Assembly (NCBI RefSeq): GCF_022376445.1
Contig: NW_025954962.1
Coordinates: forward strand, 186,001 to 250,000
Direction: 5' to 3'
DNA from: Fomitopsis serialis
Lineage: Eukaryota > Basidiomycota > Agaricomycetes > Polyporales > Fomitopsidaceae
DNA length: 64,000 nucleotides
Numbering within the stretch: position 1 is the first letter of the stretch; each line of letters begins with the position of its first letter. The position numbers and the translations under genes were made by a program. This document shows, in pieces, positions 12,601 to 25,050 of this stretch. The notes under the pieces are model-generated. The model ran no database searches. It saw only the letters and a list, made by a program, of their open reading frames with translations, and had not been told where the DNA came from.

Positions 12601-14785
12601 CTCCGAGACCGACAGGAGCGTATCATGCGCGTCCGCACTCATCGCCGTCGCCTCACCGCGCGTGCCGCTCCATGCCATGGGGTCGACGGGGAGGATCATC
12701 CGCGGAGGAGCGGGCAGCGGGAGGGAGCTCTCTAGCTGAATGGACAGACATGGTTCGAGGGATATGTTGGCGTAGATGACGAGGATGGTATGTGTCTCGG
12801 TGACGGCGAGGAGGGTGCGTGACAGGGAGCCCGGGGATGAGGAGGAGACTGGGAGAGAGAAGAGCGCGACTAGCGGTGGGACAGAGAGTGTGGCGGGGGT
12901 AGGCGTATGGAGGGTCAGTCGGCCCGCTTGGGATGCGTACGTGACGAAGCAAGTGCCTATACATCGTGTCAGCTGTAGTGAGGAACAGGTGTGATACGTC
13001 TGCAACGAACCGCCGTTGAGGACCACAACACGGTCCACCTTCTCGGCTTCCTCGCTGACGCTCCATCTCCCTCGGCTTTCCAGCCCGCCTCCGCCACGCT
13101 TGAGACACCAGACCTCTCCACTGCCATCCGCATACACCGCACCGACGCCTTCGCCTTCTGGTGTTCGTACAAACCTCACTACTTCGCGCCTGCTTTCATC
13201 AACAATACTGCCTCTGCTGTCTTGAAGTGTTTGGTCTGCGCCACGCGCATTGAGTTTGAGCCCGTCTGCACGCGCATCGAAGAACGGAAGGGGCGAAAGT
13301 ACGTAAGTAGCTAGGGGTGGGGAGGTGATCAGTGTGAGCATGCCGGGGTCGGATGGTGCGGGGATGACATAAAGATGCGCTGGAGGAGGGGACGGGAGTA
13401 GTCCTGGAGACGACTGGAGCAGGGTGAACTGCTTGAGCAGCGTTGGGGGCCGCCGGTCAATGTTCTATGGTGAAGTCGGAGTCTCAGCATGAGACGATGT
13501 TCGCTGTGGACGGGGAACGTACGGCGACTGCTTGCACAACTAACGAACCGTCGGCGAGCACACGCAGGAACAAGTCCCAGCCTTCCTCCACGATTTCCCT
13601 GACTCGTCTGCTCCGCGCGTCCTCCTCCGCACTCAGTGCGTTACCAGTCGCACCCTTCAACACGCCGAGAACCGCGTCACGGTCAAGCGGAAACACGCTG
13701 CTCGACACCATGCTACCGCTGTCTTCCAACGAGTTCACCTGCGAGGAGATCGGTACCGAACTCGCCGCATCGAGAGCAGCGTGCAGCTGCACGCGCTGCG
13801 GCGCGTCGAGCACGGAGAGGAAGACGCGGAGGCTGCCGTCAGTGGTAGTCGTGTAGAGGATTGGGTCGTCGTTGCGGTTCTGTGCGTGCGTGCCGGGGTG
13901 ACGCCAGGATATGTCGGAGACGGGTCGCGGGTGCGGGATAACTTGGGTTCGGCGACCGGATGTGGTGAGATGTAGGCGGACAGTACTATCGTGCTGCATA
14001 CAAAAGAAGTTAGTACCGCGTGTCAGGAGCATATATACAGCGGAGCGCACGGTTGATGTAGTGGCAATATACATTAAGGAGGGCGAGAAGCGTACGCGAG
14101 CTAGTGATTTCGTACTGTAGGCATGATGAGCGATACACTCGGGTGTCAATGCACAAGGTACTTACGAGTATGTCCATTTTCGCGACCAGGTAGGCAAGTC
14201 GTTTTCCAAAATGAGCGTGTATACAGATAGACTTGATCGTGTGCCAACGGCGAGCAACCCTACGATACTTCAGGAACCTTCGCGGGAAAGCACAGATGTC
14301 ACTGACCAGACTTGCAGTCTAATGCGGTAACTTCTTGGTCTTGAGGGAGAACAAGCGAAGAATGCAGCCGCCACGAGTCATGCACCTGGTATCCTCCTGC
14401 AGTGGACAGCGACCAAACGGCGACGCGCGAGGCCATAGAAGCTACGACCTAGGGCCTCTTATTAGCCTGCGCACGGTGTGCGTACGGTTTCGCGAGATCA
14501 CGCACGAGCTTCATGCCAGAGTCTATGGTCAGGCATCGTACAGAACCAGGGATGTGCCGGGTGCCTGGAAAGACCTCCCAGAAGGCGAGGGCACGAAGGA
14601 AGGCCAATGTGCGTGCATTAAGAATGATAATGCTGTCTAGTGAGGGGTAAAGCTGCAGCACATGTGGGTGACTGTGGAATCGCCGAGGATAAACTCATGC
14701 CCACCAGCAGCGTCTCGCGGGGCAGGGCGAGAAATTGTAGACCCGTGTTCGGACAGCCTGTGTAGGCTCGGAGGAGGTCCAGCAT
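9653..14785 (-). CDS. RAV1: RAVE complex subunit 1 (V-ATPase assembly regulator)
   Basis: Rav1 is the scaffold of the RAVE complex, which drives reassembly of V1 onto V0 of the vacuolar proton pump; animal relatives are rabconnectin-3/DMXL. The gene has more than ten introns; the first exons are 14785-14705, 14652-14506, 14448-14307 and 14259-14166. The N-terminal half is a WD-type propeller (VAVWSLSTAGGYQ, VTALDCKSGLLAVGTRSS, DSTVRLHLTTSG, HPRPVSDISWR). The C-terminal half matches the Rav1p_C region: DLDWTATPDSQSILAVGFAH, WLARGSLLVGAGHHMCLFG, DYHPQMMLQCLLWG, DMIWAFHSESQELLL, and EYAAAFFLLGGSLKDAVNVC. The tail is Ser/Pro-rich and ends in DMSAFF. The start at 14785 opens MLDLLRAYTGCPNTGLQFLA and splices in phase to LYPSLDSIIILNARTL. 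No frame breaks were noticed. Confidence 0.9.
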
Positions 14786-15031
14786 GGCTTCTGATGCAAT
14801 GTCCGCTGCTCAGAAGCAGCTCGGACCTCTAATGCTGGCAGACAGCGCGGAGCAGAGCGAGCGCGGGGCTCAGGCGGACATGGGTGGTGAGGATGGATTG
14901 GGCACGGTCGGGACGCGTGCAGTGGGCGCCTACGCGATGGGTGCAGCGGGCGCCTGTTCATAGCAGAACGTCATGTCCCGGCGTGAGCAGCGCAGTCCCC
15001 GCTGCTTCGCCTGCCTTTCTCTCTGCCCACC

Positions 15032-17858
15032 ATGCGGCCCTGGTCGGCCATCCCCCTCGCTCTCCTCTCCTGTGCGCACCTCGGGTGGTCTGCGCAGGTT
15101 CCCATCCAGCCTACCCCTGTACACGCCCAGTCCGACAACATTCTCGACGCCCTCTACGCCGACCCCGACTACGTCTCTCTAGTCAAGCTCCTCCAGCGTG
15201 CAAAGCTCATTCCGACACTCAATAGACTGAATGGGAGCACACTATTTGCACCCACTAACGATGCCATTGCGAAGCACGCGCCATGGCAGGCCGCGCTGGA
15301 CGCCCCTCACGACCTCCGCGACAACATACAGGAGGAACTGCGGCAGCAGCTGTTCTACCACATCCTTAACTACACCATCGCTGCGCTTCCGACGGAGCAG
15401 ACCCCTCACACGCACAAGACCCTCTTATATCCCCGGACTCCCACAGAACCTCCGACGCGGGAGCCGCCACCCGGCCCACCGTGGATGCCAATACCGGGAG
15501 GGACACTAGGCGGCGAGCCCCAACGCCTGCGCGCAGCATACCGCGAGGATGCAGTATGGGTAGGTGTCGACGCTTTCGGTCAAGGTGGTGCCGAGGTGGT
15601 CAAAGAGCTGGTCGAGGCCTCGAACGGCGTGGTCGTCGGTGTTAACAGTGTTTTGTACATGCCTCCAGACTTGGGTACGTTTGATACACTCTTGTACATT
15701 GCTCGTCTGCTGACCTGACCCAGAAACCGTCATTTCTCGACATCCATCACTATCCTACTTCTCCAATGTGCTCACACCGGAGATGCACGAGTTCCTGAAC
15801 CGTACCTCCACGCTGACTCTTTTCCTGCCCGTGGACGCCGCATGGGAAGCGCTACCCTACTACGAGCGACTGTATCTCCAAAGCAAGTACGCCACGGATG
15901 ATCTTACGCGTATCGTGAATATGCATGCGGTTGCCCGCAAGCATGTCAAATACGCGGACTCGTTCGCGTCGGGCCTCAATTGTACGTTCTCTTTGTACTC
16001 TCCTGATGACGTCGTGCTCATTATATCCTAGTGACAACGCTGGACGGCTCGGAACTGCGCATAGTAACCTCTGATGACTCCAAGGTCACCGTCTCAGGCG
16101 CTGAACTCACGGAATCGGACATATACGCGTCCAATGGAGTGATACACGCGGTATCCTCACTCCTTGTGCCAGAAGGCGCGCTACAACTCACACCGGAGAA
16201 GTACCTGCTCACTTTGAACTGTTCGGCGTTCGTGTCGATGTTGCATTCCGTAGACCTCGTGTCCCTGGTCAACGACACGGAAGCCGAGTGGACCATCCTG
16301 GCCCCAAGCGATGATGTTATGAATCTATTTGGGGATGATGGGTCCATGCCGAAGAATGGGACGGAGGAGCTGAGGAGGACACTCAGGTACCACTTCCTTC
16401 CAGGGAAATGGGCTCCGGATAAGCTCAAGGACGGCATGCTGCTGGAGACCGCGCTCGAAGAAGTCGGCTTGGATTGGGACAGGCAGGTGCTAGCCGTGGA
16501 GGTAAGCGGACATGACGCGAAAGCCGAAGGCAAGAGCAAGTCCGTCAGGTTTGGCGGAGCGGGGACTATCGGCGATCATGGTACGTGTTCTCCTCGTACT
16601 TCATTACAATGTCGATCTCACTTCTATTTCCCCAGTCGAGATCAACAACACGCTGATCTACTTCATCTCTCGGCCGCTCGTGCCGCCTGCGGACGCGCTG
16701 CAGACAGCCTTGCCCGAGCTAGAGCTGTCCTCTTTCCTCGCAGCCATTTTCTCCACGAGCCTGGCCGAGAGGCTGAAGACAACCCCGCGCACGACGCTCC
16801 TCTTGCCGCCAAATCCTGCGTTCAAACGCCTTGGTATGCTCGTCTCCGCGCACCTGCTCGCGGCGTCCTCGCGTGCGGACCTCGAGCGCGTCATCGAGCA
16901 CCACGCGCTGCAGGGCGTCGAGTACAGCAGTACGCTCGTGAACGGGAGCCAGCGCACGTTTGCCACGCTCGAGGGCTCGGACGTCCACGCGGAGCGCACG
17001 CCCAATGGCACAGTTATCCTCAGCGCCAGCGGCGGTTGGGCAGGCATGCAGGCGGCGCTCGTACCGCGCGACATGCTCACGCAGACGGGCGTCATCCACG
17101 AGGTGTCGGACATCATGATCCCCAGGAGCGTGCAATTGACGATCGGGAAGCTTGTGAAGGCGGCAAAGGGTACGACTATGGCTACAATGATGACTAAAGC
17201 TGGACTGGACTGGGTGCTCAACGGGACGGCTCCTCCACCGGACTCGCCGTGGGCGGAGCAGGGCCTCACTGGCTCTGGTTGGACGCTCCTGTGTCCGACG
17301 GACGACGCGTTCAAGCAAGTGAACCTGACGGATCTGTACGCGGACGAGGACCGCCTCCGTGCTATTGTCAGCCAACATCTCATCCCCTCCCCGGAGTCGT
17401 CCTCGAAGACCCCAGACCTGCAGGATGTGCTCAACAACAACCGGCCGCTCGGGATGGACGACAGCGCGGCTTACCAGACATTGCAGACGCGCTCGGAAGA
17501 CTCCTTCTACGGCGACATCGTCTTCCGTATGCTGGAGGGCGACGAGACGGGCACCATCGTCGGCGTCGACGGGGCGCACGGGGACAGGGGGCGACGAGAC
17601 TGGGCGCGCGTACTCTCCTGGGGCCGGGCGACGGCCGGTGGTGGCACCGGGGGAGTCGTGCAGATCGACCGGTTGCTCGTGCCCTATGATCCGCCGTGGT
17701 ATGTCCAGTACGGCGCGCCCAGCGTAGTGGGTGTGGGCGGTGTCATACTCATAGGAGTGTTCTTCCTTGGTGTGAGGGCGATTTGGCGGAGAGACACGAC
17801 GGAGGCGACGTATGAGCCGATAGGCGGGTTCGTCCAGGAGGATGGGGAGGAATCATGA
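15032..17858 (+). CDS. Secretory-pathway protein with about four FAS1 (fasciclin) domains and a C-terminal membrane span
   Basis: Four exons: 15032-15674, 15724-15981, 16032-16580 and 16636-17858, giving 890 residues. An N-terminal signal peptide (MRPWSAIPLALLSCAHLGWS) is followed by FAS1-like units seen from motifs such as LNGSTLFAPTNDAIAKHAPW, TSTLTLFLPVDAAWEALPY, EAEWTILAPSDDVMNLFG, and TTLLLPPNPAFKRLG plus GWTLLCPTDDAFKQVNLTDL. Each unit is closed by a GVIHAV or GVIHEVS-type motif. Several N-glycosylation sequons occur. Near the C-terminus there is one hydrophobic span (VVGVGGVILIGVFFLGV), a basic stop-transfer patch and an approximately 30-residue cytosolic tail. This fits a cell-surface or vacuolar adhesion-type protein like fungal Fas1 proteins; the ligand is unknown. 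No frameshift. Confidence 0.9.
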
Positions 17859-18224
17859 CGAAGGTGTACGAACAAAGCTATTTATGCTGTTTAGACGTTG
17901 CTGTCGGATTTGCTACAGAACATCCGGGTAATTTGTACGTTGTATATGGTGTATTGTATAGTCTTTAGCTGCGCAAGCGTTGCAATTTCATAGAACCACT
18001 AATCTATCGGCCATGGTCCTTCTCTCTTGCCTCTCCTGCAATGGCATTCCCGTTCACTAATATACTGCACGATGCCGGCTCTCGTAGGACATGGGTAGTC
18101 ACACCGTCACGCAGTGAATCAAATGTTCGAACTGCGATGCATGCGTTGGTAATCATTGTACAGATCTCCAGGAGCCAAAAACGAACTACGAAAGTAAAAT
18201 CGACGACCTCCAGCATGAAAGAAC
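17859..18224. other. Convergent 3' intergenic region
   Basis: About 366 bases between the FAS1 gene and GDI1, which converge. AT-richer; probably the two 3' UTRs. No gene seen. Confidence 0.5.
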
Positions 18225-19905
18225 CTACGCCTCTACCTCGACCTCCCTCTTCTTGAGCACGAGGTCCTTGCCCACGACCCGCTTCCAGACGTTGTGGACC
18301 TCGTCGACGACGGTCTCGAAGTGCGAGGTGGCGTCGTATGAACGTGTGATGAAGATCTGGTCGGTCTCGCCGGACGCGGTGGGTGTGTACAGTGATGATA
18401 CGGTAACAAACCTGAGATAATGTCGTCAGAGAGGGCCATGCTCCACGATCATAACAGACTTACTTGTCGTAAATAGGGCCGAGAAGCTGGAGGCCAGGAG
18501 CGATCTCCTGCTCTGGCCTGTCGGTCTCGACGATGGTGCTGACGATCGCGACGTAGACGTCCTTCGCGCAGACATTGTGCGTAGACGAGACCATAGCGAT
18601 GTAGATGTCTGCAAATGTGCAATGCTCATGTCGTCAGCTCGTCTTCAGTTCCCACCTTTCTAGAGGCTCACCATTCCGCCTGCCCACTTGGTTCTGAGGA
18701 ATGATGATCTGGGCACTGTCCGATTCGTCGGTGCCAGGGATAGGGTGCTTGAGGAAGCAGATAGCCCGGATGACCTTGCCTTCCTCGAGCACTCTGACTT
18801 TGCCACCGTCAGCGGCCTTGCCAGCGCCGAAGTAGCTCGGGTCGCCGATGACCTGCTTGGCCTTGACGGTCTCTTTGCCGCTTCGGACGCCAATGAACTT
18901 GCCGCTGGCATCCGTGACGATCTCGTCGATGGACTTGTCAAGCATGTAGGTGCCACCGTAAATAGCGCTCAGGCGGGCGAAGGATTGCGGCAACTCGCCG
19001 AGACCGTAAAGCGGGTAGATGTAAGGGGATTTGCCGTAGCGAGCCATGGAGGAGGTGTAGAGGACAATACGCTCGTACGCAGGTCGAGCGGGCTTGGTCT
19101 TGTAGCTAGTCGCTGCTATCAGGTCGATGCACGCAAGGGAGGACAAACGCCACGCACTCATCATCAAGGTAAAGGGCCATAGCATGACCAATGAAGTCCT
19201 GAGTTCCAGGCTCAAGACCGAACTTCTCGTAAACAGAGGCCATCGTATCCTTGTCAAGGTCGATGCCTGCCGCATAGCGTAAGTTACTTCAGCATGCGTT
19301 ACGCCGGTGCATACGACGTACCCTGATGCGTAGCCGGATCCTCGTTCTTCCAGCTCTGCAAGAACTCGAAGAACTTCTTCGCTCTCCGCTTCTCAAACAG
19401 ACCCATCAGGGGGCTCTTGACCGCCTCCATCTCTGTGCTGGGCACCTTGGAGATCTTGCCATCGCGGTACACGAAGCTGCCGGCGATCTGCTTGAACTCG
19501 AGGTACCGCGTCACGTCCGTGTGTACGAGGATGCGTGTGAGCTCGCCGGACGCGATGATGAACTTGGGGATGAGATCGACGGCGTAGTCACGGTCGCGTC
19601 CGAGCTCCGTCGGAGGGGCCTGGTCAGGCCTGAACTTGCGGTAGAGCTATGGGTCGAGCGAAGAGTTGGAGACGTCCCTGTACACCGCTCCGGAATGCCT
19701 ACCTGAGTCAAGTTCAGACTCGCGCTGTCTCCGCCATAGTAGTCGTTCCTGTCCATGTGCAGAACCTTCTTGCCCTCCACGGAGAGCAGTCCGGAGAGGA
19801 TACACTCGGTCAAACCAGTGCCGAGAACAATGACCTGCCGGTTCGTGTCAGCAAGTCGTCCCCTGGCCCTGATTTTGCTGGTCCTACATCATATTCTTCA
19901 TCCAT
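18225..19905 (-). CDS. GDI1: Rab GDP-dissociation inhibitor
   Basis: Extracts and recycles prenylated Rab GTPases in the GDP form, needed for vesicle traffic. The product is about 450 residues, normal for GDI. The first exon encodes MDEEYD and splices through a GTAGGA donor to [18 protein letters not shown], the GDI/REP dinucleotide-fold motif, followed by [19 protein letters not shown]. Further family blocks are [57 protein letters not shown] and GGTYML. The C-terminal region ends KKREVEVEA. At least six short introns are evident. The Rab-binding platform looks complete and no frame break was found. It is essential in yeast, so an intact copy is expected. Confidence 0.95.
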
Positions 19906-20183
19906 GATCGTTCAAGAAGCTGTGCGTGAATTTCTGAGGGCAAGAGTCAGAGGAGGGCGGAACTAGCTGTGGACCTCTGGAGGAGTCTCATATACGCGCC
20001 CGTCCAGCATCGATCCGGCAACACGTGCTAACCTCACGACAACGCCAATCGTCGAGAATCGAGACCCGAGTGCTTCAAGTTCGCCAAACCGCGTACATAT
20101 GCATATAGAGCAGAAATACAAGTACATATAGTTCGTTGCTACATCCACTTCCCAGAGTACAGTCACAAGTAATAAGAGAAGGA

Positions 20184-22162
20184 TCACCCGCCGAGGCTCG
20201 TCTTGCGGCGTTTCTCCGCATTCTCTGACGATGGCAGCCGTCCACCGTCGTCCGCCTTGCGTTTCGTAGACGTGTTCAATATCAAATCCTCCTTCTCGTC
20301 CTCGCTGAGCAGAGATATCTCTACTCGCTCTGTCTTCATTACACGCGGCGCCTTCTTGCGCTCCAAATACACTGAGTACTGCCGCACCATACGATTGATT
20401 GCTGCGTGGTCAACGCGAAAGTTGAGTTTCGGAACCATGTCGGAATATAAGAGAGTAGAGACGTACTCGATTTGTTCTTCTGATATGTGTAATGGCAGCC
20501 CTCTGTCGTCCTCTTATTGCCATACTATGAAAAGAACAGTCAATCGAGTGTTCCGGTAACCGTAACCACGAACTTACCTTCTTGATATAACCTGTATACT
20601 TGTCTTTGCGAGGTAAGCGTTTCCAGTAGGAAGGCTGCTTGGCGATCCACCTCGACATTATGCGCAGATCCGCTCGGCTCCAAAGTTCGTTGTGTCCACC
20701 CATGTTGGCAGTGTCCGCTTCTGTATGTGGATCCGACTCCCAGTCGGACAGCTCGCCGTCCGATTCACCAGAGCCAGACCCTGCACTTGCTTCGTCGCCG
20801 TCCGAGAGACGGGGGTGGTTGAGGCTGCGCCGCCGGGCCCTTGGACGGGACTGAGATTGGGGTGCCGCTTTCCCACTGATGGCCCTAGCGGTATGGTACA
20901 CTTTGTCTGCGAGGTCAGAATTCCGCGTCCAATAACCACCCCACGAGCTAGCATCGTGGTGCGGCGCCTACAGTATCTCGGTCACTCTCTCGGAATTTAC
21001 GGCAATACATAAGCTATACTTACCTGTTGTGCCAATCGATTCTGTACCTCCGACTTGCTCAGGCTCCCATCCTTTCCAACCTCCCATAGGATGAAGTCAA
21101 CGAAGAATTTTTTGTCCTCTTCGGTGAATTTGGTACCAAGACCATTCTTCGCAATGACGACAAGGGTCGGAGGGGTGGGAGCCCGTGAAGGCCGCGGTGG
21201 AAGGCGGATCTCTGCGCTGTTAGGATGAAGGTTCCAGTCCTCGTCAGACTGGTGGCGTCGAAGGGGTCTGGGGTTCTTTGCTGGGCACTCCGGAGAGTAT
21301 GATAAGTCTCGCTCACGGTGTCTAGAGGACGACGACGGCTTGGGCCTCTCTAGTGCACGGCCACGGTCAACCAACCTAGAAGATGCTGATTGGGATACGG
21401 GCCTCGAGATTGTGGCCGTCGGCTGCGTGGAACGAGGGATGGGGGGTGGGAATACAGGGTGCTCGTCGCGGTGCTCCTTGTCCTGGCTCATGGACACGGA
21501 TGGTCGGCCGGCTGGAGTGCTGGCGACGGTAGTGGGGGGCGATACCAAGTGTGTCTGAGGTCTCGGGAGTGCTTGAGAAACAACCTGTGGTGCAGCCAGT
21601 TTGTTCATCAACTTGTGGATGCGACTCCCATGGTCGAGATAGTAGTCCCGCCACTGCATCGTCGAATGGCCATTTACCTGGACATGGCATTAGAATGAAA
21701 GAGGAGCATACATAGGGGATGGCATACATCGTTTAGAGCTTCCAGGGCCTGCCGGAACGTCTGACCGTTGTTTTCACTTTCGTAAAGGGCGCGCGCCAGA
21801 CGAGCGTCGTCGTCGGGACAGTTGCCCACGGGGTTGCTGATCTTTAAGGCTTCGTTGAGGAAGCTTTGCAAAGACGCAGTCATTAAGCCGGTCTGGGACG
21901 TCGACGTGCTGCCTTGAGGAATAACAAGCTGAGACAGCAAGACTTGGAGTTGATTGGCGTTCGCGCGGGGATTGGGACCACTCGAAATGGAGGCCTGCGG
22001 GTTCGGGGGTATGGGTGCCGGGGCATTGGACGGACCGGGTGCAGGAGATAGGCTTGTATTCAAGGAAGCCCGTGAAGCAGCACCATTGGCAGAAGAATTC
22101 TGCCCGTTCTGTGTGAGGGCCAACAAAATGTTGTACAAGGAGGACGGGTCGGATGAAGCCAT
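20184..22162 (-). CDS. Predicted nuclear protein with a Myb/SANT-like region
   Basis: Multi-exon gene; start at 22162 (MASSDPSSLYNILLALTQNG). The N-terminal third is Ser/Asn/Pro-rich, followed by LVIPQGSTSTSQTGLMTASL and a helical stretch. The middle carries many Arg/Ser/Pro tracts. A helix-rich block TKFTEEDKKFFVDFILWEVG followed by APHHDASSWGGYWTR resembles the SANT/Myb-like module in basidiomycete chromatin proteins. A second block with LWSRADLRIMSRWIAKQPSY is preceded by an acidic Ser/Glu/Asp stretch. The C-terminus is lysine-rich (ENAEKRRKTSLGG), a likely nuclear localisation signal. DNA binding is inferred from composition and motif shape only; a Rap1-type telomere or chromatin factor is possible but not shown. 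Introns between the ORF blocks have normal GT-AG ends. Confidence 0.6.
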
Positions 22163-22459
22163 GCGGAAGTCGCTAGCGGCCTAGTCACAATGGTGAGGGT
22201 ATCGGACACGTTACGAGATGGCTAGGGACTGCAGCAAGTGTTAATACACTTTGAAACAAGATTAGGGAGGCTGCGTCGAGACCGACGCAGTGGGCGAAAG
22301 AGGTGGGCGGAGAGACTCCGAGAAACTTGTAGGCTGTGTGGCCTGTGAGACGCGCGCGAGCGATCAACGCGTCGGTCACCTGACCCATTGAATTGACGCG
22401 TCCAGATCCCTCCTGGCCATCGTGGCTTGCGTCCGCCTGCTACATAATTCCATACATTC

Positions 22460-23104
22460 ATGCCCCCTTCCGTCCTCGTCATCTGTCTGGGAAACATCTG
22501 CCGCTCGCCCATGGGCGAAGCCGTTCTCAAGCACGTCGCCAAGGAGCGTGGCCTCGACCTCACCGTCGACTCCGCAGGAACGTCGCGCTACCACATTGGC
22601 GAGGATCCGGACGATCGGTGAGCCATGTTCGCAAGACCGATTGCCACCCTGACGTCTGACCTACTCTGGATTCCTTGTGAACGTTGGACCATAGGACGAT
22701 CGCAGCCTGTCGCAAGGTGAGCATGTACTGCGTCTACAGACCGGGATGCGGACGGCTGAGACGATGAGCCTCAGCACCAAGTCCCAATCAAGCACTCTGC
22801 ACGACAAGTTACGGAGGGAGATTATAAGCACTTCACACACATTCTCGCTGCGGACGAGGCCAATCTCCGCTCCCTTGAACAGAAGAAGCCCCGCGGTGCT
22901 ACCGCCGAGATTCGACTCTGGGGCTCATATCTGGACAACAAGCCCATCCAGGACCCGTATTACGGCGGAACCGTACGTCAATTTGGGGCATAGCCATATG
23001 TTTTTGTACTGACGCGCTCACGCCGACAGAGGGACTTCGAGGAATGCTACCAGCAATGCGTTCAGCTATCCAACGCGTTCCTTGATGAAGTGGTCGGTAA
23101 ATAG
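22460..23104 (+). CDS. LTP1: Low-molecular-weight protein-tyrosine phosphatase
   Basis: Acid phosphatase-type tyrosine phosphatase of the cytosol. The P-loop CLGNICRSPMGE at residues 9-20 has the catalytic Cys and Arg of CX5R, and the general-acid loop DPYYGG lies near residue 128. About 157 residues, the family norm. Exons: 22460-22617, 22695-22716 (only 22 nt), 22775-22972 and 23030-23104. All junctions are in phase (DDR|TIAACRK|HQVPIKHSARQV and YYGGT|RDFEECYQQC). No frameshift. The start is the first ATG before the P-loop and matches the family's short N-terminus. Confidence 0.94.
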
Positions 23105-23290
23105 TCGTAGTCATAAATTAGGTGGGTCCACTGGATGGGGGCACGATATAGCGATGTTCTTGAATGTATCCTGAATCTCGCTTTGAATAGACACGGACTG
23201 TACAACAACACTGTACATCCTTAGTGAACTTGTTACACTGCGGCTCGCAAGTCCGCTCAAGAAACTTCGACGCAACCTTCCATTCCCACT

Positions 23291-25050
23291 TTACATGAAT
23301 TTCGAGGCCTGATCACACATCCATTAGCTTCTACTGCCTCGGCGAGAACATCAACAACGTCCACTTACCAGACCCATCAGGCTGCCCAAGCCGCCGCTGT
23401 TGCTCCCACCAGTCGTACCGCTGAACTTGCTCTTCACCAGCAGCTTCATGACCGTCATCGCCGCGCTGTTGACCGCATCCTGCTTGTTGCCCGACGACGC
23501 TCCGCCGGACGAGTCGAACAGCTTACCCGCCTCAGACATGGCGAGGCTGATCATGTCAGACGAGGAGCCGGAGCCACCGCCGCTGCCAGACGTGAACATC
23601 TTCATGGCCTGTCGAAGCGAGGATTAGTCGAGCATAGAGGAGTCGATGGTGGATGTGGGCGTACCTGGAGGGCGGCAGCGCCGCCAATGGAGCTCGCACC
23701 CAGGCTGCTGGCGTTGCCCTGCTGGTACGCAACGTTGTGCGCCTGCTGCACGCCCTCCTCATCAACGGGTTCGGTTTGCTGGCTCTAGAGAAGCATGCTG
23801 CGCGTCAGCCTGTTAGACGGAACTCAGCGTCAATGATACTCACCGAGTGGTTCGTCACATGCTGCAGTGCATTGTGGAACAGGGAGGGGTCCTGGCCGCT
23901 CTGCTGGCTCGCGCTGTTCGCAATGCTCTCGTGGTTTCCCACTGTCAAACAGAATCAGATCGCAGTCAGCACTGGACTCCCACCGCGCAGACGTGCAAAC
24001 GTACGATCCGGGCGCCCTTGGTTCGGCGCGCCCGAATGAGGCTGAGAAGTGTACTGCGGACCACCACCAGACTGAGACTGGCCGCCGTACTGCTGACCGC
24101 CGCTCTGACCGTAGTGCGACGGGGCACCACCACCCTGTTGCGGGCGCGAGCTGTACTCGTCGTTGCCATCACTGTAGTACGAGGCTGCCTGGCCGTGCTG
24201 CTGCTGCTGCTGCTGAGCACCATAGCCTGCGCTCTGCCCACCGTAGCCTGCACTCTGCCCACCATAGCCCTGGTTTCCACCAGGCTGTTGGCGGCCCTCT
24301 GTACCATAGCCCGACGAGCTGTAGCCCTCACTGCCTTGGTAGGCAGGGCCGTTTTGTGCATGGGGGCGAGCAGCGCCATACGCGCCATTCCCGCCTCCAT
24401 ACTCGGGGCGGCGGCCCTCGCTTTCGGAAGAGTAGGGCGCAGCATATTCCTCCCCCGTCTCGGTCCTATGCTGGGCACCGCCCTCCCCGTAGCGACGTTG
24501 TGCGCCGTACTCCCCACCACCGCTTTCGTGTGCAGGGCGACGGCCACCATCAGAGGCGCCATAGCCTCCATCGCTCTCATGCTGCGGGCGACGGCCCTCG
24601 CCGTATCCGGAGGAGCCGTATTCAGCGCCTCCCCCGCCATACTCCGGGCGCGGCCCTCCGCCGTAAGACGGCGCGTAACCCGCATGCTCTCCTTGGCGGC
24701 GGTCAGAGTCATACGGTGCGCCCCCTCCCCCGCCTCCTTCAAAGGGCGGCTGGCCTTCGTGGTGGCGGTGGTGTTGCCCGTGCTGACCAGGAGGAGGGCC
24801 CCCGTAGCCTGGCCCCTCGCCCTCGAACGGAGGCCGGCCCCCTCCGCCAGGGTACTCTGAATGTGGCGGCCCGCCCTCGTAGTACTCTTGCTCGCCACCG
24901 TGGTGGCGGCGGGGCGCATTGTTGTCGTCACGGCGGTCGTTGGCTTCAGAAAGGACGTGAGCATCGTGTCCGCAGACGAAACGATGGCGATCGGGCGCAG
25001 CCTGCCCGGATGGTAGATCGTGTCTGTCTGTCCTACTTACATTGGCTCAT
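23291..25050 (-). CDS. Glycine/tyrosine/glutamine-rich protein with a conserved C-terminal domain
   Basis: The first exon is tiny (MSQ, then a GTAAGT donor) and joins a low-complexity exon rich in His, Arg, Gly, Tyr and Glu, with YGG, EYG, GRRP and AGYGGQS repeats and a run of seven Gln. The C-terminal part is ordered: ENIANSASQQSGQDPSLFHN, EEGVQQAHNVAYQQGNASSL and DMISLAMSEAGKLFDSS. A last mini-exon makes the ending GLASKFM. This tail resembles a domain of unknown function common in basidiomycetes (DUF7721-like, from memory). The low-complexity part resembles prion-like or phase-separating sequences, so stress- or condensate-related roles are possible but unproven. At least four introns. Confidence 0.72.
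24040..24930 (-). repeat. Low-complexity coding repeat (Gly/Tyr/Gln-rich)
   Basis: Imperfect repeats of about 12-40 bases within the preceding gene, including tandem AGYGGQS units and a CAG/CTG run (about 24197-24220) coding for polyglutamine. Such tracts are prone to length polymorphism. Confidence 0.7.

Noticed and set aside
16658..17579. Minus-strand frames of 260 and 286 codons opposite the FAS1 gene
   Set aside because: Shadows of the coding strand; the plus-strand frame has clear FAS1 motifs.
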